Source: Halichoerus grypus
Lineage: Eukaryota; Chordata; Mammalia; Carnivora; Phocidae
DNA: 64,000 nt
Assembly (NCBI RefSeq): GCF_964656455.1
Contig: NC_135715.1
Location: forward strand, 77,699,414-77,763,413
Reading direction: 5' to 3'
This document shows, one piece after another, positions 25,305-36,356 of this stretch. The notes beneath the pieces were generated by a model that saw only the letters and a list, made by a program, of their open reading frames with translations, was not told the origin of the DNA and searched no databases. A program made the translations under genes and the position numbers. Each line of letters opens with the position of its first letter. Positions within the stretch are counted from its first letter, which is position 1.

Positions 25305-26482
25305 GCTTCACATGTGTTTATATTTTTATTGTGGTGTAATTAGCATACAATAAACTTCACAAAGGTATATAATTTGATAAGCTTGACATATTTACACACC
25401 CAGGAAATCAAGATCATTAACATATCCATCATTCCAAAAGTCTCCCCGTGTCCCTTGGAAGTTCTTCCTCCCGTCTCTGTCTACTCATCTCCAGACAGCC
25501 ACTGTAACTCTACCTCAGATTGAATTTTCCATAATTTTACTTAAATGGAATCATACAGTATGCAGTATGTATTCCTTTTTGTCTAGCTTCTTTCATTCAG
25601 CATAACTATTTTGAAATTCATCAATGCTGCAGCATATTTCAGTAATTCATTTGCTTTTATTGTTGGGCAGTATTCCAATGTATAGACGTTCTATAGTTTA
25701 TTCATTCACCTGCAGTGTACATTGGGTTTTTTTTCCAGATTTTTGGCTATTATTTAAAAAGCTGCATATTTGTATGAACATATGCTTCTATTTCTATTGG
25801 GTACATACGTTGGGAGTGGAATAGTTGCATCATACAGTAAATATATGTTTAATGTTTTTAAAAAATGACAAAATGTTTTCCAAAGAGATTGTAAAATTTT
25901 ATATACACCAGATGTGACTGAGAGTTCCAGTTCCTCCAAATCCTCACCAACACTTAGAATGGTCATTTTTCTTTTTTTTAATTTTAGCCATTTTAATAGG
26001 TGTGTAATGGTATCTATCTCATTCTGGTTTTATTTTGCATTTCCCTAGTGAGCAATTACGTCGAGTATCTTCATGTACTTATTTGCCATTCATAAATTGT
26101 TTGGTGAAGTGTCTATTCAAATATTTTGCCCATCTTCTTGAGTTTTGACAGTTAGACTCTGGATATAAGTCTCTGGACATACAAGTCGAGACATACTTTG
26201 CAAATATGTTCTACCGGATTGTGACTTTTCTTTTCATTTTCTTAGTAGTATCTTTGAAAGAAATGTTGCTCTTTCTGTGTTGTATCTGAGATATCTTTAC
26301 CTAATATCACAAATATCTTTTCCCTTGTTTAATTTTAGGAGTTTCATAGTTTTTTGTTTGATGTTTTAGGTCTATGATCCATCTTTTTTGCACATGGATA
26401 TCCAGTTGTGTGGACCATTTGTTGAACAGCTGTCTTTCTCCACTGAATTCCCTTTGCATCTTTGTCAAAAATTAACTGTCCA

Positions 26483-26669
26483 GGGGCGCCTGGGTGGCTC
26501 AGTCATTAAGCGTCTGCCTTTGGCTCGGGTCATAATCCCGGGGTCCTGGAGTCGAGCCCCGCATCAGGCTCCCTGCTCCGCGGGAAGCCTGCTTCTCCCT
26601 CTCACACTCCCCCTGCTTGTGTTCCCTCTCTCGCTGTCTCTGTCTGTCAAATAAAATCTTTAAAAAAAA
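26483..26669 (+). mobile_element. SINEC, plus strand, inside L1
   Basis: A young-looking Can-SINE with head GGGGCGCCTGGGTGGCTCAG, the CAGTCATTAAGCG variant, body CTGCTCCGCGGGAAGCC and a poly(A). The 16-bp TSD aaaaattaactgtcca is at 26467-26482 and 26670-26685. Confidence 0.97.
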
Positions 26670-29600
26670 AAAAATTAACTGTCCATGCTGACAAGGGTGT
26701 GGAGCTCTCATTCATCGCTGGTGGGAATGCAAAATAGTACACACTTTGGAAAAGAGTTTGACAGTTTCTTACAAAACTAAACATAATTTTACCATATGAT
26801 ACAGCTATTGGAATCCTTGGTATTTTCCCAAAGGAGTTGAAAACTTATATCCACACAAAACCTGCACCTGGATGTTTATAGCAGCTATATTCATAATTGC
26901 CAAAACTTGGAAGCAACCAAGATGTCCTTCAGTAGGTGAATGGATAAACTGTGGTACATCCAGGCAAGGGAATATCATTCAGTGCGAAAAAGAAATGAGC
27001 TATTAAACAATCTAAATTGTTTAATTTCTTTAATTTATTCAACATCAAACATTAGCATCAATTGTTTCTAATATTCCCTTATTTTAACATCTGTAGAATC
27101 TGTGGCAATGTCACCTCATCCTTTTGATATCTATAAATTTGTGTTTTCTTTTTTTCCCCAATCAGTTTGGGTAAAGGTTTATTGCTTTTATTAATCTTGT
27201 CAAAAAAAAGTTTCAGATTTCATTGATTTTTTTCTATTGTTCTTATGTTTTCTAATTCATCAATTTCTGTTCCAATCTTTATTTTTCTTTTCTTCTGCTT
27301 ACTTTAGGTTTATTTCCTCTTATTGTTCTAGTTTCTTAAGATGGAAGTTGAGATCATTGATTTGACAACTTTCTTCTTTTCTAATATAGGAATTTAGTGC
27401 TATAAATTTCCCTCTAAGTATTAATTTAACAGTGTTCCACAATTTTTGATATGCTGTATTTTAATTTGTATTCATTTCAAACCACCTTATAATTTCACTT
27501 CTAATTTCTTCTTCAAAACACGGTTATTTAGTAGTATGTTATTTAGTTTTCAATATTTGTGGATCATCCAGAGACCTTTCAGCTAGATGAAATCTATTGT
27601 GATCAAAGAACATACTTTATATGACTTAAATCCTTTTAAATTTATTGAGATTAGTTTTAGGGTTCAGAATATCTTCATAAATATTCCTTGTGCACTTAAA
27701 AAGAATGTATACTCTCCTCTGGGGGTCCAGGGTTGGGGAGTGTTCTATAAATGTCAAATAGGAAACTGGTTGAGAGTTTTGCATAAGTATTCCATATTCT
27801 TAATGATTTTCTGTCTACTTGTTCTATCAATTATTTAAGAAAGTTATGGAAATCTCAAATTATATTTGTGAATTTGGCTATTTCTCCTTGTGGTTTTATC
27901 ACATCTCATTTCATATATGTTGAAGTTTTTTTATTAGGTACACAAACATTTTGGATTTTTAAGTTCTCTTGATGAAGGGACTCCTTTATCATCATGAGAT
28001 GAACTTCTTCATCCTTGATATCATTCTTTGCTGTGAAATCAGGCTTGTTTGATGTTAATATAACCTCTTCTGCTTTCTTTTGTAGGATGTTAGCATGGTA
28101 TATTTTTCCATCTTTTACTTTTTATTTTTCCATCTTTTTACTTTTAATCCATTTGTGTCTTTAAAGTTTGTTTCTTATAGGTAGTATATAGCTGAATTTT
28201 GCTTTTTTAAATCTAATCTATCTCTATTTGGGGATGTTTGCACCATTTACTTTTAATGTGATTATTAGTACGGATAAGTTCAAACCTATGATTAGTGATT
28301 GATTTAGAGTTTTATACCCCACATCTTTAACTTATTGTGATATTATACCACTCTATGGATATATAGTATAAGAACTTTACAATAATATACTTCAATTTAT
28401 CCCCTTCCAGGTTTATGCTACCGCTGTCGTGTATTTTACTTTTACATATGTGATAAACCCTACAGTACATTGTTATTATTTTTGTTTAAACAGTCAATTA
28501 TCTTTTAAAGAGATTTAAATATGAAAAATCTTACATATTTGCCCATGTAGTTATTTCTGGTGCTCTTCGTTCCTTGGTATAAATCCATATTTCCCTGTGG
28601 TATCTTTTTTCTTCTGCCTGAAGGATTTTAAGATTTTAGAATTTTTAACATTAATAAGTAATATTCACAATTAAACATTTCTTATAGTATGGGTCAGCTG
28701 ATGATAAATTCTTTCAGTTTTTGTATGTCAGAAAAAAATCTTCACCTTTGTTTTTGAAATATATTGTTGTTGGGTATATAATTCTTGTTCAAGAGATTTG
28801 TTCTTTCAGTACTTTAAAGATGTTACTCCGCTATCTTACTGCTCATATTGTGTCTGAAAAGAAATCTGTCATCCTTAACTTCATTCCTCTGTATGTAATA
28901 TGAGTTTGCTTTTTTTCTTCTTTCAACTGGCTGCTTTTAAGATTTTTCTCTTACCACTAGTTGTCAGCAATTTGGTTATTATGTGCCTTTGTGCAGTGTT
29001 TTTGTTTTCACATTTATTATGCTTTAGGTTCACAGAGCATCTTGGATCTTTGTGTTTATAGTTTTTATCACATTTAGAAACTTTCTGGCCATAATTTATT
29101 TAAATATTTTTTGTTTCCTCCTCTCCCTCCTCTCTTTTGAGGACTCCAGTTATATGTATATTAAGCTGCTTGAAGTTGTCCCACAGCTCACTGCTCTATT
29201 CAGTATTTTTTAATTCCCTTTTTCTCTGTCTCCCTTTTAGATAGTTTCTATTGCTATAATTTTGAGTGCACACATCTTCTATTTTGCAATGTCTAGCCTG
29301 CCATTAATCCCATCCAATGTATTTTTCATATCACGCATTGTACTTTTTATCTCTAGAAGTCAAGTTCTAATCTCGTGTTGCACCTACCCTGTCCCAAAAT
29401 TTTTTTAAAATATGGAATATAGTTATACTAGCTATTTCAACTTATTTTTCTGTTCATTCCAAAATATTTGTCAGTTCTACATCAGGTTGAATTGAATGGG
29501 TTTTTTCTCCTTCTCATGATGGGGTGTATTTTCCTGCTCCTTTACATGTCTGGTGATTTTAATTGGATGACAAACATTGTGTATTTTATCTCGCTGGGTG

Positions 29601-29691
29601 CTAGATATTTTTTATTCCCATAAATTTTATTGAGCCTTGTTCTGGGATGAAGTCAGCTTAAAATAGTTTGATCCTTTTTGGTGTTTCTTTT

Positions 29692-29901
29692 TTTTTTTTT
29701 TTTTTTTTAAAGATTTTTTATTTATTTATTTGACAGAGAGAGACACAGCGAGAGAGGGAACACAAGCAGGGGGAGTGGGAGAGGGAGAAGCAGGCTTCCC
29801 GCTGAGCAGGGAGCCCGATGCGGGGCTCGATCCCAGGACCCTGGGATCATGACCTGAGCCGAAGGCAGACGCTTAACCGACTGAGCCACCCAGGCGCCCC
29901 C
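29692..29901 (-). mobile_element. SINEC, minus strand, inside L1
   Basis: A full Can-SINE in reverse: long poly(T), AAAGATTTTTTATTTATTT, GCTTCCCGCTGAGCAGGG, and CTGAGCCACCCAGGCGCCCC. The 12-bp TSD ggtgtttctttt is at 29680-29691 and 29902-29913. Confidence 0.96.
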
Positions 29902-29928
29902 GGTGTTTCTTTTAAAATACGTTAGGTG

Positions 29929-30149
29929 TGGGGTCCCTGGCTGCCTCAGTTGGTTAAGCATCTGACTTTGGCTCAGGTCATGATCTACAGGTCCTGGGAT
30001 CCAGCCCCACCTCAGGCTCCCCACTCCCTCTCCTTCTGCCCCTCCCCCTGCTCATGCTGCCTCTGTCTCTCTCTCTCTCAAATAAATAAATAAAATCTTT
30101 TTTAAAAATAGATTCGGTGAAAATAAATAAATAAATAAAATAACAAATA
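29929..30149 (+). mobile_element. SINEC, plus strand, older copy beside 29692
   Basis: A Can-SINE with head TGGGGTCCCTGGCTGCCTCAG and an unusually long AAATAAATAAATA tail. TSD aaaatacgttaggtg (29914-29928) and aaaatactttaggtg (30150-30164), one mismatch. It starts 27 bp from the minus-strand SINEC, giving a head-to-head pair. Confidence 0.95.
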
Positions 30150-30387
30150 AAATACTTTAGGTGGGACTGCAATAGTATTTGGTCTGAAGCTCATTATTCT
30201 TCACAACTGAGGCAAGACGCTTCTGTGTACAGTGCTCTATGAATCTTGAGGTTTTCTAATCTGGCTGGTAGGAAGAGTCACTATTCTTTGTAAGCTCCAA
30301 GTACTGTTACCTTTCATCCTTTAGGGTGCTCCTTTCTCTGTCTTCAGGTTATTTCCTTATACTCATGTACTAATCAGTGTACACCCC

Positions 30388-30662
30388 CTTTCTAGAGGGC
30401 AGTAACTAATCGAATGTATTTATAAATTGGTCATACATTTGTCACATGCTCCTTAATATAGTTCCCTGAGTGTGCTCAGAACCACTGGGTGTGGTTCCCA
30501 AATAAGATAGCCTCATGACAAGCCATCACATGTTTCTGAGATAAAAACAGTCACACAGGAATTTTGAAACTTAACTGCTGTTCTAAACTAAAAATATAGA
30601 CTAATCATTATAAAACATGCCAACAAGGTATGCTAAATGACATCATATTAACTTTATGCATG
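30388..30662 (+). repeat. Direct repeat copy B (about 270 bp)
   Basis: This is the partner of 24592-24860 in the same orientation, beginning with CTTTCTAGAGGGCAGTAACTAATCGAATG. It directly abuts the outer end of the L1/HAL1-like mosaic. By eye it differs from copy A by scattered substitutions and small indels, with several CpG-to-TpG/CpA changes. Confidence 0.85.
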
Positions 30663-32495
30663 TTTTATTTTTCAGAGACATTTTTTAATTCAAAGTCAAA
30701 CCAAGAATGAATTCCTTTGGGAACAATTTTAAGCACCCAATTGAATGAAAACCAAAAGAAGATCTCCAAATGGCTTAAGTCCATTATTTAAAGTACTTGC
30801 TTTAAGAGATGGTATTCTGCTTCAAACCACATCCTAGTCCTCTTCTCCAAGAAGAACTCATATTTTATATAAGAAGAAAAACTTACGACAATTAGTTTAT
30901 CACACTTTTACAAGGGGTAGGCATAAGCCAAGTGAGTCAATATATAGTCATATTGTATATGAAAACAAATTTTAACCATTCTGTTTTTATTTTCATAATC
31001 CCTAGAATACAGTATATATCAATAATTGCTTGCTGAATAAATTAATGAGTTTCAAAGAAAAGTTCCCTTCTTTTAAATTTTGGTCAGATTTTAAATCATC
31101 CATTGGGTATTATATAAACATATTGAAAACCCATAGGTTTATCTAAGAATAAAACTCAATAGCTGAATGATTTTTAAAAGTTTGTTAAAAATAAAAGCAC
31201 CAAATATGAGCCATGACTACAAAAAAATGACTTTTAATTATTCAAACTACAGTAATACCTCCATTATTTCTATTTTATTTTTAGTTTTCCTATAATCTGA
31301 GCTTCTGCTACTTGAAAAAAAAATATGACCCAAGTGTCCATAGTAACCAGCTAATTAGGACATAGAACAACTAATCTGAGATGCAGTTTCAGCCATTTAA
31401 GAATACATTTAGGACCACATGGAACACAGAATAGGGCCATGGCTCATGGATATGAGCTAGATGTGATGAAACTGTGTTTTCAGGCAGGTTAATTCCCTTC
31501 CTTCAACAGGAAGCATTGTTAAAATAATGCAACTTTTCCACATAGTATCTATATATTAAAAGGAATAAGCATTTTGCATCTGGAACCAAATGAAAGCTCT
31601 GAGACGAGCATAGTAGAATTCAGCCTTCTTGCTTGGAAATAAGCCAGGAGGAAGAAACAGGAAGCATATATATATATAGGCACATTAGAGTCACCACAAA
31701 ATTTAAAGTTGCTTCTCTGAAGTAGATCTTCAAAAGAAATAGCCTGATTTCTAACTTTTCACCCATTTACTGAAGAGTCATTTATAACTTGAATCTATCT
31801 CACTTCGGATATCAGGTGAATGGCAGCATCATAGAAATGTACTGCCCTTAGATCTTATCCAACCAGGGACAGTTTTGATGTTATCTCCTGAAGGGTGGAG
31901 AATTTCTCCCCTTACCAATATGCCATGCTTTGAGGACTGCTCTAATTCAATTAGCCCTCATTTCCTAAGCCAAATTTGGGATCATAAACCTCTTCTGGGA
32001 AAATTCCAAAGACCATCCATCACATTCTATCAGTTCTACTTACTCTGTACCATGCACCTAAACATGTGTACTCTTTAAATGTGGAATAGGGAAAAGGAGA
32101 GCCAAGAGAGTGGGAAGTCAAGGTACTCCTATAAGAGAAAAGGAAATCGAAGCAAACAACAAGGAAATCAGAAGCTGAGTAACCACAGATTTGTGGTTCT
32201 GATGAAGACAAACAATGAAAGATGGATAATTTCATCTCTCTGTTATTAAAGCTATGGTTATATACCCATTTATATTTTAGTGAGATGAATTCTATGGGAA
32301 ATAAAGTATTTTCCAAAGCTCCTTAGTTCTTTTAACTTCACTGAGCTCTGGTACCCTTAAAAGACCTCACAAATCTAAAACTGATAAATTTTTAGAATTC
32401 CATTGCCTTTTCCTTTGGATTTTCCTAAAGAAGGAAAAATGAAACAGTGTCCGTTCTGGTCTTGGTTTTCTTCCAAACGAAATCAATCTACTGTC
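30663..32495. other. Unique AT-rich intergenic DNA
   Basis: No gene is called. A short TA run is at 31666-31678. ORFs up to 98 codons have no domain. Confidence 0.5.
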
Positions 32496-32511
32496 AAGAA
32501 GGAGCTCATCT

Positions 32512-32713
32512 TTTTTTTTTTTTTTAAGATTTTATTTATCTATTTGACAGAGAGAGACACAGCGAGAGAGGGAACACAAGCAGCGGGAGTGGGAGAGGGA
32601 GAAGCAGGCTTCCCGCCAAGCAGGGAGCCCGATGTGGGGCTCGATCCCAGGACCCCGGGATCATGACCTGAGCCGAAGGCAGACGCTTAATGACTGAGCC
32701 ACCCAGGTGCCCC
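32512..32713 (-). mobile_element. SINEC, minus strand, young
   Basis: A full-length reverse Can-SINE with the CTTAATGACTGAGCC variant and long poly(T). The 16-bp TSD aagaaggagctcatct is identical at 32496-32511 and 32714-32729. Confidence 0.98.
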
Positions 32714-33096
32714 AAGAAGGAGCTCATCTACTGAAAAAAAAAATCTGTATCATCAAATCTAAGAACTCTCTTAAAATGCTTAAAACAGTAGGATTTGAAT
32801 GGGGTTGCCTCTGAGTTTTTATATATTAGTGTAAACTGACATAGTTGAAGAAAATTAAGTTCATGGAAAATTGCCAATGTTGTCCTAATTACCTTATAAT
32901 GTGGACATTCCAGTCCTGTAGTATCTTCAACAAGTACTGTATGTTTGTATAATCATTGACATAGAACCTAGCCTGGTATTTAGGATCAGAATGTCTGGGT
33001 TCTTTCCCTATTATATCCTCAACACTGTTCCATGTTATATAACAGTTGTTCAACACATTGAAAGAGCGAAGTGTATATTTTAAAGATTATGTTATA

Positions 33097-33324
33097 GGGG
33101 CGCCTGGGTGGCACAGTCGGTTAAGCGATGGACTCTTGGTTTTGGCTCAGGTCCTGATATCAGGGTCTGGAATCGAGTCCCAGGTGGGGCTCCACACTCA
33201 GCAGGGAGTCTACTTGAGATTCTCTCTCTCTACCCCTCTCCCTCTGCCCCTCTCCACCCCATTCTCTCTCTCTCTCTCTCAAATAAGTCTTTTTTATTTT
33301 TTTTCAAATAAATCTTTTTTAAAA
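33097..33324 (+). mobile_element. SINEC, plus strand
   Basis: A Can-SINE with head GGGGCGCCTGGGTGGCACAG, a CT-rich body, and a doubled tail (CAAATAAGTCTTTTTTATTTTTTTT, then CAAATAAATC). The 11-bp TSD attatgttata is at 33086-33096 and 33325-33335. Confidence 0.95.
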
Positions 33325-33335
33325 ATTATGTTATA

Positions 33336-34919
33336 TTGTACCTCTTTTATTATCCTATATTTTCATCACTATTATATTGTGGATTTTGCCTGTGATGTAA
33401 GGCAAATGTGAGGGGGAAAACTGAAGTGAGTAATACTAACAAAAATGAATAGAGTCACCGTCCTCTGGATAGAAATCAACAGTAACCAGCAAAAGAGCGT
33501 TCTCAGTATGGCCTCAGAAGGTACAGGGCAACAGAGCTGATCCAATTCAAAAACTGATTCTGGTCATCTCCATGAACCAATGCCCCTCCACAAGGGGTAG
33601 GAAACCCTCCAAGACCAACGCTGGCCAATCAGCCAGCACTCTTTATATCCTCAGGCTCTGTCAGTCACAGGCATCCAGGAAATATCAGTAAAAGATAAGA
33701 TGAGTCCAAATTCCCCAAGTACAAAGCACTTTTTCGACCCAGTTAGAATGCGAGCGACTACAGCTCTCTTTTCTGTACCTCCTATCATCTTTTGCATTTC
33801 ACCTTAGACATCACCAGCCATAAGCCTGTACTGGGCACACTCTGTCCCACGGCCCCTGGTACTCTCCTTACCACGTGTTCATGCAGTATACCAGGATGCC
33901 TGTTTGTTGAAATTCCGAGTGTGCCATCGGGAATTGGGTCTATTTATTGCTGATGCCATCTCCCTACAATAAAACGAAGGAACGGAGCAGCGAGGGGGCG
34001 AGGAAGGAAAAGAAAAAGAGAGAGGGAGGGAAAGAGACTTTGGTCAACCACAGAATAAAGAGATGTTCAGAGTATGGCTTCCTTCTGAAAGAAGAGTTAG
34101 AATTCTAATATTGGCACAGACTAGGAAAAGCCCTCTTTTCGTTAGTCGGAAACAAAAGTCTCACAAAGCTGTCATTTAGCCTGTACATATGCATATCCTA
34201 GAAGCCAGAGGCCACAGCCAAGTGGAGCTTACAGAATGTTTTGCAACATCCCACAAAATGGTTAGGAAAAAGCCTGCATGACTGTTTTTAAAAATAAGTG
34301 CCTCCAAGCTGGGCCATGAACACCGTCCACAGTGCTTGTCCTTCCCCTTGGTGAGGAGGGCAGGACCGATCTTTCAGCTTTGAATGTCCTCATTACGCTT
34401 TTTAACTCTTTAGTTCCCGGTATCAAATGTTCCTGGCTAAGTCCACTAATAACAATGAGAATCATAACCAAGATCGAATATATCAGTAGAAGGATCTTCA
34501 GAAGGGACAGGAAAAAAAAAGAGCCGGTTACAAGTGCAGCCTGCCAAGGGCTATTGAGATATTTGGTATGCCTACAATTATTTTCAATTAAAATTAAGTT
34601 TTAAAAATGTTTTCCAAGAAATCAGATGGAATGTAATTGGTGGGTAATAACAACTCTAAGAATTTTCTTTGACCATTAACCAAAATAACAAAGAGACCTC
34701 ACTTTGGTGTTTCGTTTGCCTCCCTGGTAGCCGTCACAATAATCATCCAACCTTAGAGCCAAATGGCTCTCGACCTGATGACTAAGCCAGCATAGAAGCA
34801 AGAGGGAGCATTCACAGTAAGAACACTCATTTTCACTTTCTCTCCAAAGAAAATGAAACACGAGGTTATTTCTTATTTCCACATAGTCCTGTCTGGCGAA
34901 GAAAATGTTACATCAAAAA
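33336..34919. other. Unique intergenic DNA
   Basis: No gene or repeat is recognised. A purine-rich patch lies at 33976-34038 (GAAGGAACGG, then AGAGAGAGGGAGGGAAAG). Confidence 0.5.
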
Positions 34920-35035
34920 ATGCTTGTGGATGATGGATGTTAACTAAAGTGATCGTGGGGATGCAAGTAAAATCATTACGCTGTACACCTTAAACTTAGA
35001 CAATGATGCATATCCGTCTTATCTTACTAAAACCG
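34920..35035 (+). mobile_element. Short L1 3'-end fragment, sense
   Basis: GGATGATGGATGTTAACTAAAGTG, then CATTACGCTGTACACCTTAAACTTAG, matches the end of a mammalian L1 3' UTR. It is 5'-truncated to about 115 bp and no clear poly(A) remains. Confidence 0.65.
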
Positions 35036-36325
35036 GGGACCAAATTCTCCTATAGACCCAAGAGAAAGCAGTCGCCAAAGCACACTGGAAGTAAAAGGTA
35101 GAAATCACGCTCCCAGCCACTGTTCACACTCTGGTGACCACACCTGTTGTGTCCAGGGCCACAGCACAGAGCTGAATCCCAGAACTGGGGGCTATATGCT
35201 GAAGGAAGCAGGCACTGTTTATTCTCATAATTCCTCCCCGTTCCACTTTTAACGACAATATATCAATTCTAAAATGTGAAATGTCCACGGACGGACCCAC
35301 AGGGCATTATGTGACATATATAACACACGTATACACACACACACACACCTGAGGGGGCCCGGGGGCTCGCACACCTTTTGAATCCATCTGGCATATTTCC
35401 CCACCCCCGCGACTTCATTGCTCTCTCGTGCAAGTGACCACAAACAGTGGATCTAAATTCAGCACATTTCAAGGTCAAATGATGCAGCCAACAGAATTTG
35501 ACCTCAAACAATATGTCTTTGTCCATTCACCCATCCACGTAAATGTGTGCACACACTGCGTTTTGCTCGCTGCGAGTTCATAAATCTTTATCCCAGATTA
35601 CTCGTTTCTTCATCTAATGCTTACAGAAAAGAAAAAAACATCTGGATGTTTGTTCCTCTGCCTCCAGCCCCCACACCCCCCATCCCCTCAACACACACGC
35701 AACAGCTGTAAGAGCAAGGAGAGCTTGTTTTCAAAATTCCATTGGTTCATGTAGGCACATAATCTGAAGCAGCTCCAAAATGGACATCGAGTAAAAAATA
35801 CCAGTTTTCAAAAGTCTGTAATTATGTATTTACACAAATTACATAATCCTGTATGTATTTACATACAATTACAGATTATCAAGTAAATAACACAACGTTG
35901 TAGTGTTAATGAGATGAAATAGAAGGAAAACACCATCAACTAAAGCCATTCATTTATCTACAACACAGGACCTGGCAGGGACAGGTTCCCCAACACTGAC
36001 CTGGCCTGTCCTTCACACTGCCTGGGGACATTCACATGACAGGTGGGAGGGTGGTTCAGTCCGTGCCCGTGAAGTCTCTAACCAAGGTGCAAGTGCTGTC
36101 ACCAATAAGACAGTGGTTTGGCTATCTGAGCGTCTGTTTGTGAAAACTGGACCCACCCACTGCACGGTGGCTCGGAGCTGCCATCCAACAGGCTTGCGGT
36201 CTCTTACGACAAGAACCGGATGCAAACCCACTTGCTCTAAAACCCCACAGGACAATGCCCACGCCAAAACCCTGAGCCATCTACTCTCCCAGAACACTTA
36301 TTTACATAAATTGCATAAGTCAATA
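35036..36325. other. Unique DNA just 3' of FGF9
   Basis: Immediate downstream flank of the predicted FGF9 poly(A) site. It contains a CA run (35332-35348) and a repeated TATGTATTTACA/ATTACA patch near 35818-35880. No gene is seen. A second Pumilio-type word (minus-strand TGTAAATA, 36299-36306) lies just beyond the poly(A) cluster, so the UTR could extend slightly further. Confidence 0.5.
35332..35348 (+). repeat. CA dinucleotide microsatellite
   Basis: An uninterrupted (AC)n run of about 17 bp, preceded by an interrupted acacacgtat. Confidence 0.8.
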
Positions 36326-36356
36326 TTTATTTATTTACAGACCATTACAGTTTATT
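36326..36356 (-). terminator. Clustered FGF9 poly(A) signals
   Basis: The minus strand carries AATAAA at 36351-36356, 36330-36335 and 36326-36331. A U/C-rich tract lies about 40 nt upstream (the complement of the A/G run at 36399-36421). A Pumilio-type TGTAAATA falls between the signals (36332-36339). This is the strongest cleavage and polyadenylation candidate downstream of the FGF9 stop. Confidence 0.6.

Larger units (their letters stand above)
25305..30387 (-). mobile_element. L1/HAL1-like LINE mosaic, mostly antisense
   Basis: 25305-26482 is antisense L1 3' UTR and late ORF2 (TGGAATCATACAGTATG; GGATATCCAGTTGTGTGG). 26686-27005 is a sense L1 3' UTR fragment (GGAAGCAACCAAGATGTCC; GTGAATGGATAAACTGTGG). 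From 27006 it is antisense ORF2 again (CCCTCTAAGTATTAATTTAAC; GTGTTCTATAAATGTCAA). About 28640-30387 resembles the antisense 5' part of old L1M/HAL1 (TTCAGTACTTTAAAGATGTTAC). SINECs interrupt at 26483, 29692 and 29929. All frames are broken, and it is at most a pseudogenic LINE. Confidence 0.8.

Noticed and set aside
25624..28903. Short ORFs in the LINE mosaic as LINE proteins
   Set aside because: They are on the plus strand or broken. The L1 ORF2 is antisense, fragmented and full of stops.
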